A DNA stretch of 13,797 nucleotides. Origin: Candidatus Agathobaculum merdigallinarum (lineage in GTDB: Bacteria; Bacillota; Clostridia; Oscillospirales; Butyricicoccaceae). The translations under genes and the position numbers were made by a program. Position 1 is the stretch's first letter, and each line of letters starts with the position of its first letter. The notes beneath the pieces are model-generated. The model saw only the letters and a list, made by a program, of their open reading frames with translations, had not been told where the DNA came from and searched no databases. The DNA is taken from assembly GCA_019115425.1 (NCBI GenBank), contig DXDO01000199.1, positions 1 to 13,797 of the forward strand, read 5' to 3'. Shown here one piece after another: positions 6,616 to 13,772 of the stretch.

Positions 6616-7869
6616 TCAATGTGCTTGGTTTTTGATGCGCTCGGCCGCGAGCAGGATGCCCGCCTTGCCGGAGGAATAGGTCAGGCCGCCCTGCATATAG
6701 CACACATATGGCTCGCGCATCGGCGCATCCGCGGATAATTCGATCGAAGCCCCCTGCACAAATGCGCCTGCCGCCATGATGACCGGATCATCATAGCCAG
6801 GCATCGCCCATGGCTCGGGCGTGACGAAGGAATCCACCGGCGCTCCCGACTGAATACCCTCGCAAAAACGGCGCAGCGGGTCGGGCGCGCCAAAGGCAAT
6901 CGTCTGGATGATATCATACCGCGGCTCTTCCGCCCGCGGGCTGACCGCGTAGCCGAGCTTTTCCATCACCTTGGCGCAGAAGATCGCGGTCTTGAGTGCC
7001 TGCGCCGTCGTATGCGGCGCCAGGAACAGGCCCTGATACAATAGACGGTTCTGGCCCATCGTACATCCACATTCGCCGCCGATGCCGGGCGCGGTCAGCT
7101 TGTAGGAGGCGTTTTCCACCAAATCAGCGCGGCCCGCGATGTAGCCGCCGGTCGGCGCAAGCCCGCCGCCCGGGTTTTTGATGAGCGAACCTGCAATGAT
7201 GTCTGCGCCGACCTGCGTCGGCTCGATATCCTCAACGAATTCACCGTAGCAGTTATCCACCATGATCGCCGCGTGCGGGTTGGCGGCTCGCACCGTCTTA
7301 CAGATCTCCCCAATCTCCGCGCAGGACAGTGTCCTGCGCACCGCATAGCCGCGGCTGCGCTGAATGAATACCAGCTTGACCTTGTCGTCCTCTGCCGCCG
7401 CTGCGATTGCAGGCAGATCGGGCGCACCGTCTTTCAGATCGACCTGCTTATACCCGATGCCGTAATGCTTCATGCTGCCGCAGTAGTCGCCGGTAATGGT
7501 ATTTTGCAGCGTATCGTACGCCGGTCCGGTGACCGAAAGCACGGTATCCCCGGTCTTGACCGCGGAAAACATCGCACAGGAAAGCGCATGCGTGCCATTG
7601 ACGAAGCCGATGCGTACCAGCGCGGCTTCCGTGCCAAAGAGATCGGCGTAAATGCGGTCGAGCGTGTCGCGGCCGTAATCGTCGTATCCATACCCCGTCG
7701 TACCCGCAAACAGGTTGTCCGACACGCGGTTCTTCGCAAATGCCGCCAGCACTTTTTCCGTATTCCGGTCGCAGATTTGCTCGATGCGTGCGAAATACGG
7801 CATAATTTCGCGCTCAGCCTCCTGACCGAGCGCGCGGATTTCTTCTGATATCTGCAAATATTCTGACAT
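6616..7869 (-). CDS. PLP-dependent methionine gamma-lyase family protein (YnbB / 'aluminum resistance' type)
   Basis: A fold-type I pyridoxal-phosphate enzyme of 417 residues belonging to the family typified by Bacillus YnbB, annotated as methionine gamma-lyase-like or aluminum resistance protein. Its physiological substrate is not established. Family signs: SDNLFAGTTGYGYDDYGRDTLD (50-71), RIGFVNGTHAL (86-96), the PLP-ring Asp205 in MVDNCYGEF, the Schiff-base Lys231 in GSLIKNPGGG, TAPGIGGECG (259-268), and the C-terminal REPYVCYMQGGLTYSSGKAGI. The ATG start at 7869 has AGGAG 11 bases upstream, overlapping the end of the preceding gene. It is the last gene of the trpS operon, 6 bases after the unknown membrane protein and directly before the terminator. 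Family identity is strong; reaction unknown. Confidence 0.9.
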   Translation of the reverse strand: MSEYLQISEEIRALGQEAEREIMPYFARIEQICDRNTEKVLAAFAKNRVSDNLFAGTTGYGYDDYGRDTLDRIYADLFGTEAALVRIGFVNGTHALSCAMFSAVKTGDTVLSVTGPAYDTLQNTITGDYCGSMKHYGIGYKQVDLKDGAPDLPAIAAAAEDDKVKLVFIQRSRGYAVRRTLSCAEIGEICKTVRAANPHAAIMVDNCYGEFVEDIEPTQVGADIIAGSLIKNPGGGLAPTGGYIAGRADLVENASYKLTAPGIGGECGCTMGQNRLLYQGLFLAPHTTAQALKTAIFCAKVMEKLGYAVSPRAEEPRYDIIQTIAFGAPDPLRRFCEGIQSGAPVDSFVTPEPWAMPGYDDPVIMAAGAFVQGASIELSADAPMREPYVCYMQGGLTYSSGKAGILLAAERIKNQAH

Positions 7870-7875
7870 TTCTGG

Positions 7876-8643
7876 TTATTCTCCTAATAACGATGTTCCG
7901 TCCGGCAAGGTGAAGAGCGACTCGTCCAGTGTATCGGTCTGCAAATTGCTCACCGTCACCTGACGGGTCAGCGTATCCCCACTGTAAAAGGACGCAGCTT
8001 TCATGAGTCCGGTCGCCGCAGACACATAGTATACGCAGCGGTAGCTATCCTGCATAAATTCAACCATAATGCACGGCTCAAAATCCAGATCCTGCCGCCC
8101 CGCGCTGATCAATTCGATGCCTTCGCCAAGCACATCCTCATATGTGGGCAGCATGGCAGCGTCATCGTCCGTGAAATCCCCCCATTTGCCCTCATAAGCA
8201 GCATTGTCGCCCGCGTTCCAGGCATAAACGGTCTCCCCATCGCGCACCAGCGTACTTTGTACCGCGCCTGTTTCGGAGATAGTATCCGTGCGCACCAAAG
8301 CATCCTGCGCATAGCGACGGCAGCGCAGTGTGGAAGACCCGCCCTCATAATACAGGGTGTTTTGGATGAAACAGCTGTACTCCTCGGGCCGTTTGAGTGA
8401 AGCGATCACGGTTTGCGCATTGTGGGTTCCGATTTCCACATCCGCCACGCTCTGCGCGGTGAGCATGTGGCTGCCCTGACTGACGACTGGGGCGTCCGTA
8501 TCACCATCCGGCAGGATAATACCGGTATCGCGCTCTCGCAGCGAGCCGGAGGACAGCACATAGCTCAAAAACAACAGCCCCACCAGAACCCCTGCGCCGA
8601 TCGCAGCAAGCATGGGGGCGGATATATTTTTATCCGGCTTCAT
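7876..8643 (-). CDS. Membrane-anchored extracytoplasmic protein of unknown function, four cysteines
   Basis: I do not recognise this 255-residue protein. Residues 1-9 are a short charged N-terminus. Residues 10-32 form one hydrophobic segment (APMLAAIGAGVLVGLLFLSY...), an uncleaved anchor or signal sequence without a lipobox cysteine. The remaining ~220 residues would lie outside the membrane. They contain four cysteines (91, 108, 191, 203) in two spaced pairs, and are acidic and beta-rich in character. The ending, DESLFTLPDGTSLL, resembles the close of LolA/RseB-like lipid- or polymer-binding folds, but that is only an impression. The ATG overlaps the mnaA stop by four bases (ATGA), implying translational coupling, and the PLP enzyme follows after 6 bases. 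Position next to tagO/mnaA suggests, without proving, an envelope role. Confidence 0.8.
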   Translation of the reverse strand: MKPDKNISAPMLAAIGAGVLVGLLFLSYVLSSGSLRERDTGIILPDGDTDAPVVSQGSHMLTAQSVADVEIGTHNAQTVIASLKRPEEYSCFIQNTLYYEGGSSTLRCRRYAQDALVRTDTISETGAVQSTLVRDGETVYAWNAGDNAAYEGKWGDFTDDDAAMLPTYEDVLGEGIELISAGRQDLDFEPCIMVEFMQDSYRCVYYVSAATGLMKAASFYSGDTLTRQVTVSNLQTDTLDESLFTLPDGTSLLGE

Positions 8644-9788
8644 GGCGCAAACGGCGCGGGGCCATCCGTACGCAGGCCGAAATATTGCTCAATCGCCTGT
8701 AAAATGCGCGCCGAAGTCTTGCCGTCGCCATACGGGTTAACCGCGTGCGCCATTGCTTCATAAGCCTTCGGGTCGTCGAACAGTTCGCGCGCGAGCCGCA
8801 CGATATTTTCCTGCTCCACCCCTGCGAGCTTGACCGTGCCGGCTTCGATCGCCTCCGGACGCTCGGTCTCTCGGCGGAGCACCAGCACCGGCTTGCCAAG
8901 GCTGGGCGCTTCCTCCTGCAGGCCGCCGGAGTCGGTCATAATCAGATAGCAGCGCGCCATCAGGTTGTGCATCTCGTCCACGGTCAGCGGATGGATCAAA
9001 TGGATGCGGTCGTTGCCGCCGAGGAACTTCTCCGCCGTCTCGCGCACATACGGGCTGAGATGCACCGGATAGACAAAATGTACGTCCGGATACGCCGCAG
9101 ACAGTTCCGCAATCGCACGGCAGATGTTCTCCATCGGCTCGCCGTAGTTCTCGCGGCGGTGCGCGGTGACCAGCACCACGCGGCTGTTATCAAAATCCAG
9201 CTTTTGCAGCTGCTCGTCGCGGAACCGGAAGTCCGGCTTAACCGTGATGTGGATGGCGTCAACCACCGTATTGCCGACCACGGAGACGCCTTCAGTGATG
9301 CCCTCGCGCGCAAGATTATCGCGGTTGCGGGGAGTTGGTGCAAAGTGCAGCGTCGCAATCTGACCAGTCAGCTTGCGGTTCATCTCCTCTGGAAACGGGG
9401 AGTATTTATCATAGGTGCGCAGGCCGGCCTCCACGTGGCCGACCGGAATTTTGTGATAAAACGCCGCCAGCGCCCCTGCGAAGGTCGTCGAGGTGTCGCC
9501 ATGGACAAGCACGATATCCGGCTTTGCCTGCTCCATGACCTCATCCAGTCCATGCAGGCTCTTTTCGGTGATCAGCGCCAGCGTCTGCCGGGGCTGCATG
9601 ATGTTCAGATCGTAATCCGGCTTGATCTGGAAAATATCCAGCACCTGGTCAAGCATTTCACGGTGCTGCGCGGTGACGCACACAATGGACTCGGTATTTT
9701 CGTTCTGCTCCAGCGCATGTACCAGCGGCGCCATTTTGATCGCCTCCGGCCGCGTGCCGAATACTGTCATCACTTTGATCTTACTCAT
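8640..9788 (-). CDS. mnaA: UDP-N-acetylglucosamine 2-epimerase (non-hydrolysing)
   Basis: Interconverts UDP-GlcNAc and UDP-ManNAc in the cytoplasm, supplying ManNAc for linkage units of wall teichoic acid or other surface polymers; it is also called WecB. Length is 382 residues. Signs: N-terminal KVMTVFGTRPEAIKMAPLV (5-23), QHREMLD (41-47), HGDTSTTFAGALAAFY (96-111) with Asp98, GHVEAGLRT (117-125) with Glu120, FPEEMNRKLT (132-141), TAHRREN (208-214) with the catalytic-type His210, and the UDP-binding DSGGLQEEAPSLGKPVLVLR (286-305). The frame is open further upstream to 9944, but the start at 9788 is set by MSKIKVMTVFGTRPE and by GGAGG in the coding end of tagO. It overlaps tagO by 8 bases and the next gene by 4, so these three are tightly coupled. 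Confidence 0.97.
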   Translation of the reverse strand: MSKIKVMTVFGTRPEAIKMAPLVHALEQNENTESIVCVTAQHREMLDQVLDIFQIKPDYDLNIMQPRQTLALITEKSLHGLDEVMEQAKPDIVLVHGDTSTTFAGALAAFYHKIPVGHVEAGLRTYDKYSPFPEEMNRKLTGQIATLHFAPTPRNRDNLAREGITEGVSVVGNTVVDAIHITVKPDFRFRDEQLQKLDFDNSRVVLVTAHRRENYGEPMENICRAIAELSAAYPDVHFVYPVHLSPYVRETAEKFLGGNDRIHLIHPLTVDEMHNLMARCYLIMTDSGGLQEEAPSLGKPVLVLRRETERPEAIEAGTVKLAGVEQENIVRLARELFDDPKAYEAMAHAVNPYGDGKTSARILQAIEQYFGLRTDGPAPFAP

Positions 9789-10938
9789 GGTTTTCTTTCT
9801 CCTCCTGTGCGGCGCTGTCTGGGTTTTCCCCCTCCTGCGGCTGTTCCTCCGCCGCACCCGCCGGTTCTTGTTCCTCCTCCAGGGGATGTTTTCCCCAGTG
9901 CTCTGTGCCATAAATAACGCCTGCGCCGACCAAAATCGCGGCAAGCACCGCCAGCAGCAGCACGATCGCCTTGACCTCGCCCGACGAGGTCAGCACGACC
10001 GCGGTCAAGCCGAGCGTTGCGCTGATCGCATACAAAATCGCGACCGCCTGCTTTTGATTGAAGCCCATGTCAATCAGCTTGTGGTGAACATGGCCGCGGT
10101 CTGGGCTCATCGGGCTGCGTCCCGCCGCCACGCGGCGGATGATCGCATTGGCAGTGTCAAAGATCGGCAGGCCCAAAATGAGAAACGGCACGGCAAAGGA
10201 AATGACCGCATAAAATTTGAACAATCCCATGATGGACACGGTCGCCAGCATATAGCCGAGGAAGGTCGATCCGGTATCCCCCATAAAGATTTTTGCAGGG
10301 TTCAGGTTATAGGGCATAAAACCGATGCACGCGCCCGCGAGCGCCGCCATGGTGATGGCGATCGCCATATTGCCGGTCAGCAGCGCGACCGCCAGCATGG
10401 TAATCGCCGCAATGGACGACACACCGACCGCAAGACCGTCCAAACCGTCAATCAGGTTCACCGCATTGGTAATGCCGACGATCCAGATAATCGTCACCGG
10501 AATGGCGAAAATGCCCAGATGGAAATACGGGGCGTCTGAAAACGGGTTTAAATTGGTAAAAAGCTCGATCTGCAGTCCCCCGACACACACGGGGATGGCC
10601 GCCGCGACAATCTGCACAACGAATTTCAGCTTGGCTCCCAGCGCCAGCACATCATCAAAAATACCGAGTGCAACAATGATCGTCGCACCGAGCAGAACGC
10701 ACAGCATGGTCTGATCCAGCTGACCGAAAATCAGAATCGAGCACAGAAAACCTCCGAAGATCGCAAGCCCACCCAGACGCGGGATCGGCTCCTTGTGCAT
10801 GCGGCGGTTATCCTTTGGCACGTCGATCGCGCCTACTTTATGTGCAAACTTTTTGACCGGCGGCGTAAACAGATAGGATAAGATACCGGCCGCAATAAAC
10901 GCAGCGACAACCGTGCCGATCACGATATATTCAAGCAT
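9781..10938 (-). CDS. tagO: Undecaprenyl-phosphate GlcNAc-1-phosphate transferase, TagO/WecA type
   Basis: Polytopic membrane enzyme of the MraY family that moves GlcNAc-1-P from UDP-GlcNAc to undecaprenyl phosphate, the first step of wall teichoic acid or similar polymer synthesis. At 385 residues it carries about ten hydrophobic segments starting at 4-24. Motifs: KDNRRMHKEPIPRLGGLAI (42-60), catalytic FDD (94-96), NLIDGLDGLA (161-170), FMGDTGSTFLGY (218-229), and the TagO/WecA-type basic loop SPDRGHVHHKLI (278-289), which separates it from MraY proper. An unusual acidic tail (351-385, 12 Glu in 35 residues) follows the last membrane segment, and its coding sequence also holds the mnaA ribosome binding site. 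The start ATG has AGAGG 8 bases upstream and is 24 bases after trpS. The exact polymer made cannot be read from this window. Confidence 0.95.
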   Translation of the reverse strand: MLEYIVIGTVVAAFIAAGILSYLFTPPVKKFAHKVGAIDVPKDNRRMHKEPIPRLGGLAIFGGFLCSILIFGQLDQTMLCVLLGATIIVALGIFDDVLALGAKLKFVVQIVAAAIPVCVGGLQIELFTNLNPFSDAPYFHLGIFAIPVTIIWIVGITNAVNLIDGLDGLAVGVSSIAAITMLAVALLTGNMAIAITMAALAGACIGFMPYNLNPAKIFMGDTGSTFLGYMLATVSIMGLFKFYAVISFAVPFLILGLPIFDTANAIIRRVAAGRSPMSPDRGHVHHKLIDMGFNQKQAVAILYAISATLGLTAVVLTSSGEVKAIVLLLAVLAAILVGAGVIYGTEHWGKHPLEEEQEPAGAAEEQPQEGENPDSAAQEEKENHE

Positions 10939-10962
10939 GGTTACTTCCTCTCAAAACAGCGT

Positions 10963-11973
10963 TCAGCGCTTTACAAAGCCAACCTTCCGGTAAACTTTAT
11001 CCAGCGTTTTGCGCGCAAGATAGGACGCCTTCTGCGCGCCCTCGGTATAAACCTGCTCCAGATAGTCTTTGTTGCGCAGCAGGTCCTCGGTCTTTTCGCG
11101 AATCGGACGCAGAAGCTCTACAACCGCCTCGCCGACAGCAGGCTTGAACTCACCATAGCCCTTGCCCGCAAATTCCGCTTCGACCTCGGCAATCGTCTTA
11201 CCGGTTGCCACGGAATAGATCTGGATCAGGTTGGATACGCCCGGCTTTCCGGCAGGGTCCATGATGATGCGGGAGTCCGAATCGGTTACAGCGCGTTTGA
11301 ACTTGCGCATGATATCCTCCGGCTTATCCATCAGGAGGATGTAGCCGTTGGGGTTTTCATCCGATTTGCTCATTTTCTTTTCCGGATCGGACAGGCTCAT
11401 GATCTTCGCGCCTTCGCCCGCCTTGGGATAGCGCCCCTCCGGAATGGTGAAGGTATTCGGGAACACGCCGTTAAAGCGATTTGCAATATCGCGGCAGATC
11501 TCGATATGCTGGCTCTGATCCACACCGACCGGCACCAGATTGGTTTGATACAGCAGAATATCCGCCGCCATGAGCACCGGATAGGTGAACAGGCCGACAT
11601 TGATATTATCCGAATGCTTTGCGGATTTATCCTTAAACTGCGTCATGCGGGAGGCCTCGCCGAACATGGTAAAGCAGTTCAGCACCCATGCCAGCTCGGC
11701 GTGTGCCGGCACATGGCTCTGAATGAACAGAATGCTTTTTTCCGGGTCAAGGCCGCATGCGATATACTGTGCAAGCACCTCCAGCGTTGCGCGGCGCAGC
11801 GCTGCGGGATCCTGCCGGACCGTGATCGCGTGCATATCAACCACGCAGTAGATGCAGTTATACTCCTCCTGCAGCAGCGGAAAATTGCGGATCGCGCCGA
11901 GGTAGTTGCCCAGCGTCAGCTTGCCGGAAGGCTGCACACCCGAGAAGATCGTTTGTTTCTGGTTTTCGATCAT
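10963..11973 (-). CDS. trpS: Tryptophanyl-tRNA synthetase
   Basis: Class I aminoacyl-tRNA synthetase charging tRNA-Trp. Length of 336 residues matches bacterial TrpRS. The signature SGVQPSGKLTLGNYLGAI (11-28) contains the HIGH-equivalent (GNYLG). Further motifs are VDMHAIT (45-51), the tryptophan pocket region YPVLMAADILLYQTNLVPVGVDQSQH (131-156) and KMSKS (200-204). The ATG start at 11973 is backed by AAGGGAAG about 9 bases upstream. It leads an apparent operon with tagO and mnaA. The leader between promoter and start is only about 65-70 bases and lacks T-box features, so tRNA-dependent antitermination is not evident. Confidence 0.98.
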   Translation of the reverse strand: MIENQKQTIFSGVQPSGKLTLGNYLGAIRNFPLLQEEYNCIYCVVDMHAITVRQDPAALRRATLEVLAQYIACGLDPEKSILFIQSHVPAHAELAWVLNCFTMFGEASRMTQFKDKSAKHSDNINVGLFTYPVLMAADILLYQTNLVPVGVDQSQHIEICRDIANRFNGVFPNTFTIPEGRYPKAGEGAKIMSLSDPEKKMSKSDENPNGYILLMDKPEDIMRKFKRAVTDSDSRIIMDPAGKPGVSNLIQIYSVATGKTIAEVEAEFAGKGYGEFKPAVGEAVVELLRPIREKTEDLLRNKDYLEQVYTEGAQKASYLARKTLDKVYRKVGFVKR

Positions 11974-12046
11974 ATATGATGACTTCCCTTACATAATGAA
12001 TTACTGGATTTAGCGCCCAGAGCAGACTACTCCATATTTATTTGTA

Positions 12047-12075
12047 ATGATATCATATTTTACCCTTTCATGCAA
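12047..12075 (-). promoter_or_regulatory. Sigma-A promoter of the trpS-tagO-mnaA operon
   Basis: On the minus strand TTGCAT (12075-12070), a 17-base spacer and TATCAT (12052-12047), with TGA just before it forming an extended -10. The start would be near 12040. The resulting leader of about 67 bases holds only weak hairpins (for example a 5-bp stem with one G-U pair around 12021-12033). It back-to-backs with the glpK promoter, the two -35 boxes being 27 bases apart. Confidence 0.6.
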
Positions 12076-12102
12076 TGTATTTCTCCCCTGCCGCTGCCAA
12101 TA

Positions 12103-12132
12103 TTGACAATCCCTGCTCCATCACGGTATGAT
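12103..12132 (+). promoter_or_regulatory. Sigma-A promoter of glpK
   Basis: TTGACA (12103-12108), an 18-base spacer and TATGAT (12127-12132). Transcription would start near 12139, giving a leader of about 22 bases with AGAGAGG 10 bases before the ATG. The leader is too short for a GlpP-type antiterminator/terminator structure, and I see no cre (catabolite-repression) palindrome near it. Confidence 0.75.
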
Positions 12133-12160
12133 AAGAGCACGAAAGAGAGGCGACTGACAA

Positions 12161-13651
12161 ATGGCGCAGTATATTCTGGCATTGGATCAGGGCACGACCA
12201 GTTCGCGCGCGATTCTGTTTGACAGTGAACAGAACATTCTGGCGATCCGCCAGCATGAGCTGACCCAGCATTATCCGCACGAGGGCTGGGTCGAGCAGGA
12301 CCCAATGGAGATTTGGACCACCCAATATGCCGCCATGCTGGAGGCATTGGCAGCAGCCAACGTATCCCCCGCCGAGGTATCCGGCATCGGCATCACCAAC
12401 CAACGCGAGACCACAATTCTCTGGGATAAAGCGACCGGTCGGCCGATTTATCCCGCGATCGTCTGGCAGTGCCGCCGCACGGCCGGCATTGTGGACGAGC
12501 TGGTGCGGCAGGGACTGTCCGATCATATCCGGCGCGTGACCGGCCTTGTGCCGGACGCATATTTTTCCGGCACCAAGATCAAATGGGTCCTCGACCATGT
12601 GGAAGGCGCGCGCGAAAAAGCGTTGCGCGGCGAGATCCTGTTCGGTACCGTGGATTCCTGGCTGGTATGGAACCTGACCGGCGGGAAAGTGCATATCACA
12701 GACGCAACCAACGCTGCGCGCACCATGCTCTTCGACATCCATAATCTGGACTGGGACGACACGCTGCTGGATGCGCTCGATATCCCACGCGCCATGCTGC
12801 CGCGCGTATGCTCGTCAAGCGAAATCTACGGCCATGCCTCTCTGCCAGGCGGAGATGTGCCGATCGCAGGCATTGCCGGCGACCAGCAGGCCGCACTGTT
12901 CGGGCAGACTTGCTTCGCCATAGGGGATGCAAAGAATACATACGGCACAGGCTGCTTCCTGCTGATGAACACGGGCACAAAAGCCTGCGAAAGCACCAGC
13001 GGCCTGCTGACGACCATCGGCATCCGTATCGGCGGCGAGACCCAGTACGCGCTGGAGGGCAGTGTATTCGTGGGCGGGGCGGTCATCCAGTGGCTGCGCG
13101 ATGAGATGCGCTTTTTCTCGGAAAGCCGCGACGCGGAATATTACGCGCAAAAGGTTCCGGACACAGGCGGCGTGTATCTTGTGCCCGCATTCACCGGCCT
13201 CGGCGCGCCGTATTGGGATATGTATGCCCGCGGCTGTCTGATCGGCTTGACGCGCGGCACCAGCCGCGAGCATATCATCCGCGCGGCGCAGGAGTCGATT
13301 GCCTATCAGGTAAACGATCTGCTCGATGCCATGGCGCGCGACACCGGCATACCGCTTTCTACGCTTTCGGTGGACGGCGGCGCAAGCCGCGACAGCTTTT
13401 TGATGCAGTTTCAGGCGGATATTTCGGGCTGCACCATTCGCCGCCCTGTCATCCGCGAGACAACCGCGCTCGGCGCGTGCTACCTTGCGGGATTGGCAGT
13501 CGGCGTATGGAACAGCCGCGAAGAGCTGAAGCAGCTCTGGCGCTGCGACACGCTGTATCATCCCAACATGGATGCGCAGAGCCGCCGTACGCTGCTCGCG
13601 GGCTGGAACAAGGCCGTCGGCCGCTCGCTCGGCTGGTGCAGGCCCGAATAA
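12161..13651 (+). CDS. glpK: Glycerol kinase
   Basis: Phosphorylates glycerol with ATP to sn-glycerol-3-P in the cytoplasm; it belongs to the FGGY kinases. The 496 residues match the family. Motifs: ALDQGTTSSRA (7-17), GWVEQDP (42-48), GITNQRETT (77-85), SGTKIKWVLDH (136-146), AGDQQAALFGQ (239-249) with the catalytic-base Asp241, YGTGCFLLMNTG (261-272), LVPAFTGLGAPYWD (340-353), and VDGGASRDSFLMQFQADI (404-421). The ATG has AGAGAGG 10 bases upstream. In Firmicute enzymes activated by the PTS, a YHFYG-type loop between SSSE-YGH and VPIAG carries the HPr-phosphorylated His. Here that stretch reads ASLPGGD (226-232), about three residues shorter and without His. No glpF or glpD is adjacent, so the gene stands alone in this window. 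Confidence 0.98.
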   Translation: MAQYILALDQGTTSSRAILFDSEQNILAIRQHELTQHYPHEGWVEQDPMEIWTTQYAAMLEALAAANVSPAEVSGIGITNQRETTILWDKATGRPIYPAIVWQCRRTAGIVDELVRQGLSDHIRRVTGLVPDAYFSGTKIKWVLDHVEGAREKALRGEILFGTVDSWLVWNLTGGKVHITDATNAARTMLFDIHNLDWDDTLLDALDIPRAMLPRVCSSSEIYGHASLPGGDVPIAGIAGDQQAALFGQTCFAIGDAKNTYGTGCFLLMNTGTKACESTSGLLTTIGIRIGGETQYALEGSVFVGGAVIQWLRDEMRFFSESRDAEYYAQKVPDTGGVYLVPAFTGLGAPYWDMYARGCLIGLTRGTSREHIIRAAQESIAYQVNDLLDAMARDTGIPLSTLSVDGGASRDSFLMQFQADISGCTIRRPVIRETTALGACYLAGLAVGVWNSREELKQLWRCDTLYHPNMDAQSRRTLLAGWNKAVGRSLGWCRPE

Positions 13652-13667
13652 CCGCAGCCACTCATAA

Positions 13668-13720
13668 GGGCCTGTTGCAAAATAAAAGTGCAATAGCAAT
13701 TTGCACAAAAAAACGGGCCC
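13668..13720. repeat. 53-base inverted-repeat unit downstream of glpK, possibly a mobile-element remnant
   Basis: The ends are imperfect inverted repeats: the left reads GGGCCTGTTGCAAAAT..., the right read on the other strand GGGCCCGTTTTTTTGTGC... . Inside is a perfect GTGCAA/TTGCAC pair (13688-13693 and 13701-13706). On the minus strand this inner hairpin is followed by TTTTATTTT, so it might end a leftward transcript. The GGGCCTGTTGCAAAAT end resembles terminal repeats I associate with some Firmicute insertion sequences, but no transposase gene is visible and I could not compare it. Confidence 0.4.
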
Positions 13721-13733
13721 AATAAGACAAATC

Positions 13734-13772
13734 GCCCCTCAAAAGAAGCTGTTTTGACTTCCTTTGAGGGGC
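13734..13772 (+). terminator. Terminator-like hairpin after glpK
   Basis: GCCCCTCAAA (13734-13743) pairs perfectly with TTTGAGGGGC (13763-13772), and after one mismatch GAAG (13745-13748) pairs with CTTC (13758-13761). ATATTTTG and later TTATTTTT follow on the plus strand, so it may end glpK, 82 bases after the stop. It is nearly symmetric and might instead serve a convergent gene beyond the window edge. Confidence 0.5.

Noticed and set aside
8745..9917. Plus-strand open frame of 390 codons opposite mnaA
   Set aside because: Antisense shadow arising from codon bias; no ribosome binding site and a His/Arg-rich translation without domains.
9789..9944. In-frame 52-codon extension of MnaA, rich in Arg and Lys
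   Set aside because: It is the out-of-frame reading of the TagO acidic tail; the true start carries GGAGG and the conserved MSKIKVMTVFGTRPE.
12815..13708. Minus-strand open frame of 297 codons opposite glpK
   Set aside because: Shadow of glpK in a GC-biased gene; no homology-like motifs, and it begins in the inverted-repeat unit.
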